DNA from: Granulosicoccaceae sp. 1_MG-2023
GTDB lineage: Bacteria > Pseudomonadota > Gammaproteobacteria > Granulosicoccales > Granulosicoccaceae
NCBI GenBank assembly: GCA_030546905.1
Contig: JAUOPI010000029.1
Location: forward strand, 1-42,681
Length of the DNA stretch: 42,681 bases
Reading direction: 5' to 3'
In this document: positions 41,469 through 42,681 of the stretch, piece after piece
How positions within the stretch are numbered: position 1 is the stretch's first letter
How the letters are laid out: every line of letters begins with the position of its first letter
Program-made: the position numbers and the translations under genes
Notes under the pieces: model-generated
What the model saw: the letters and a program-made list of their open reading frames with translations, nothing else
The model's database searches: none
What the model was told of the DNA's origin: nothing

Positions 41469-41550
41469 GGCATGGCGACTATCAGTTCAGGAGGCGACGG
41501 ATAATAACGCGCCACGGCCTGTCCCGGGCAAAATACCCTGCGCCCAGGAC

Positions 41551-41587
41551 AAAAAAAGCCCGCCACAGGAGACCCCGTGGCGGGCTT
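41551..41587 (-). terminator. Intrinsic terminator of cysK
   Basis: On the minus strand, an 11-bp stem (core GCCCGCCAC/GTGGCGGGC) with a 10-nt loop is followed by a T-run (plus-strand A-tract 41551-41557). It begins about 24 nt after the cysK stop. Confidence 0.9.
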
Positions 41588-41610
41588 CAGACGCAGAAAT
41601 AAAGCAGCGC

Positions 41611-42525
41611 TTAGTTAAACAGGTCTTCAATAGACAGGTAACGCTCACCGGTGTCGTAGCTGAAGATCACCACGGTGGCACCGGCCGGAATCTCGGCTTC
41701 TTTGTTTTTCACCGCCGCCAGGGTCGCGCCGGAGGAAATCCCCACGAAAATGCCTTCTTCTTTGGCGCAACGACGGGCCATTTCAAAAGCATCGGCGTCT
41801 TTGACCAGCACCGTGCCGTCGAGCAGATCGGTACGCAGCACCTCGGGAATAAAACCTGCGCCTATGCCCTGAATGCGGTGCTGACCTTTCTCACCGCGGG
41901 TGATCACCGGGGAGGTTTCCGGCTCTACCGCCAGCACTTTGATATCGCTGAATTTCTCTTTCAGCACTTCGGCACAACCGGTGATGTGACCGCCGGTGCC
42001 GACACCGGTAATCAGGTAATCCACGCCTTCGGGGAAATCAGCCACGATTTCCTGCGCGGTGGTGTTTTTATGCACCTCAACGTTGGCCGGGTTGGTGAAC
42101 TGTTGCGGCATCCAGCTGTTGGGGGTTTCTTCCAGCAACTGACCGGCTTTTTCGATCGCCCCGCCCATGCCTTTTTCTTTCGGCGTCAGAACCAGCTCCG
42201 CGCCCAGCGCTGCCATATAGCGACGGCGTTCCACAGACATGGATTCAGGCATGGTCAGAATCAGGCGGTAGCCTTTCACGGCCGCGGCCTGTGCCAGACC
42301 GATACCGGTGTTGCCTGAAGTCGGCTCGATAATCACGGTATCGGGTTTCAGCAGACCTTCTTTCTCAGCCGCTTCGATCATCGCCAGACCGATACGGTCT
42401 TTGATGCTGCCACCGGGATTAAAGCGCTCGACTTTCATCCAGACGTTGATGTCATCACGGAACAGCTTGTTGATCTTGATAGCCGGCGTGTTGCCGATCG
42501 CTTCGAGAATGTTGTTGTATTTCAT
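41611..42525 (-). CDS. cysK: Cysteine synthase A (O-acetylserine sulfhydrylase)
   Basis: PLP enzyme that makes cysteine from O-acetylserine and sulfide. The Schiff-base lysine is K42 in NPGGSIKDR. The substrate loop is PTSGNTGIG and the phosphate-binding loop [10 protein letters not shown]; the C-terminal part has GISSGA. At 304 aa it is slightly shorter than E. coli CysK (323). The protein ends in Asn rather than the usual Ile-type tail region. GGAGACTTCC precedes the ATG. It is monocistronic, with its own terminator and a leader carrying two palindromes. Confidence 0.96.
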   Translation of the reverse strand: MKYNNILEAIGNTPAIKINKLFRDDINVWMKVERFNPGGSIKDRIGLAMIEAAEKEGLLKPDTVIIEPTSGNTGIGLAQAAAVKGYRLILTMPESMSVERRRYMAALGAELVLTPKEKGMGGAIEKAGQLLEETPNSWMPQQFTNPANVEVHKNTTAQEIVADFPEGVDYLITGVGTGGHITGCAEVLKEKFSDIKVLAVEPETSPVITRGEKGQHRIQGIGAGFIPEVLRTDLLDGTVLVKDADAFEMARRCAKEEGIFVGISSGATLAAVKNKEAEIPAGATVVIFSYDTGERYLSIEDLFN

Positions 42526-42541
42526 GGAAGTCTCCGATCAA

Positions 42542-42557
42542 TCTGCCCCGGGGCAGA
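42542..42557. repeat. 16-bp perfect palindrome in the cysK leader
   Basis: TCTGCCCC/GGGGCAGA with no spacer, 17-32 nt before the cysK ATG. A second GC-rich inverted repeat (GCGGGC-AG-GCCCGC, 42570-42583) and a TATAAA-like -10 (42593-42598, minus) lie just upstream. Operator or leader structure; the regulator is unknown. Confidence 0.6.
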
Positions 42558-42681
42558 GAAAATGAGGGTGCGGGCAGGCCCGCGTTGGAGACTTTATACC
42601 GCTTGCAGCGGGCTGAGAAAAAATGATTTTTCGTGATGCCTTATCAACAGATGCTACGCCCTGCCGGCCGCTGTACGGAGA

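Overview
The window reads as ordinary chromosome from a GC-rich gammaproteobacterium. The evidence is a CpxRA envelope-stress pair with a Spy-like gene behind it, a PrkA-YeaH-SpoVR operon, a CrbS/CrbR-type acetate-switch pair, an intracellular PHA depolymerase with a phasin, and a YhhQ-type queuosine-precursor transporter. A BCCT osmolyte transporter and PHA storage would suit a marine or halophilic species, but genus cannot be read from this sequence. I see no rRNA, tRNA, prophage, insertion sequence, integrase or CRISPR array. About 36 genes are supported, mostly core housekeeping and stress functions, in short operons. The window begins in a G/C homopolymer that looks like a contig edge.

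Layout. 0-5.95 kb: BCCT transporter (-), LpxR-like lipid A deacylase coupled to a small outer-membrane barrel (+), M14 carboxypeptidase (-), PPK2 polyphosphate kinase (-). 6.0-10.4 kb: two-gene ABC exporter (-), overlapping sirtuin and AlkB-type genes (+), and an SDR (+). 10.4-16 kb: an 820-bp gap, then prkA-yeaH-spoVR ending in a strong terminator. 16-19.1 kb: spy-like, cpxA and cpxR (all -), with CpxR-box-like sites before cpxR and before the spy-like gene. 19.2-21.8 kb: S4 protein, MDR oxidoreductase, low-MW phosphatase, cytochrome b561. 22-23.3 kb: phasin, then nearly 1 kb of non-coding DNA with hairpins and operator-like palindromes. 23.3-28.4 kb: AhpD-like protein, a gabD/CoA-transferase/VOC operon, and phaZ. 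28.4-33.2 kb: an M48-TerB fusion, folD, a DHH phosphoesterase and yhhQ with a probable preQ1-I riboswitch. 33.3-42.7 kb: lipoprotein serine protease, an ABC-like protein without its catalytic motifs, crbR, crbS, a long RluA-family synthase and cysK.

The genes group into envelope maintenance (LpxR/OMP, Cpx, Spy-like, lipoprotein protease), carbon, phosphate and energy reserves (phasin, PhaZ, PPK2, DHH protein, CrbSR, GabD/CoA transferase) and stationary-phase stress (PrkA operon). The most informative non-coding signals are these: a 16-nt element with one mismatch shared by the phasin and phaZ upstream regions, proposed as a PhaR-type operator; Cpx boxes; a preQ1-I-like aptamer whose 3' edge is the Shine-Dalgarno of yhhQ; two mutually exclusive hairpins over the Shine-Dalgarno of the lipoprotein protease; a large hairpin directly before crbS; and an intact ABC-fold ORF in which Walker A, signature and Walker B are all lost. 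No wholly new multi-gene system is evident; the novelty lies mainly in these regulatory elements and the pseudo-ATPase.
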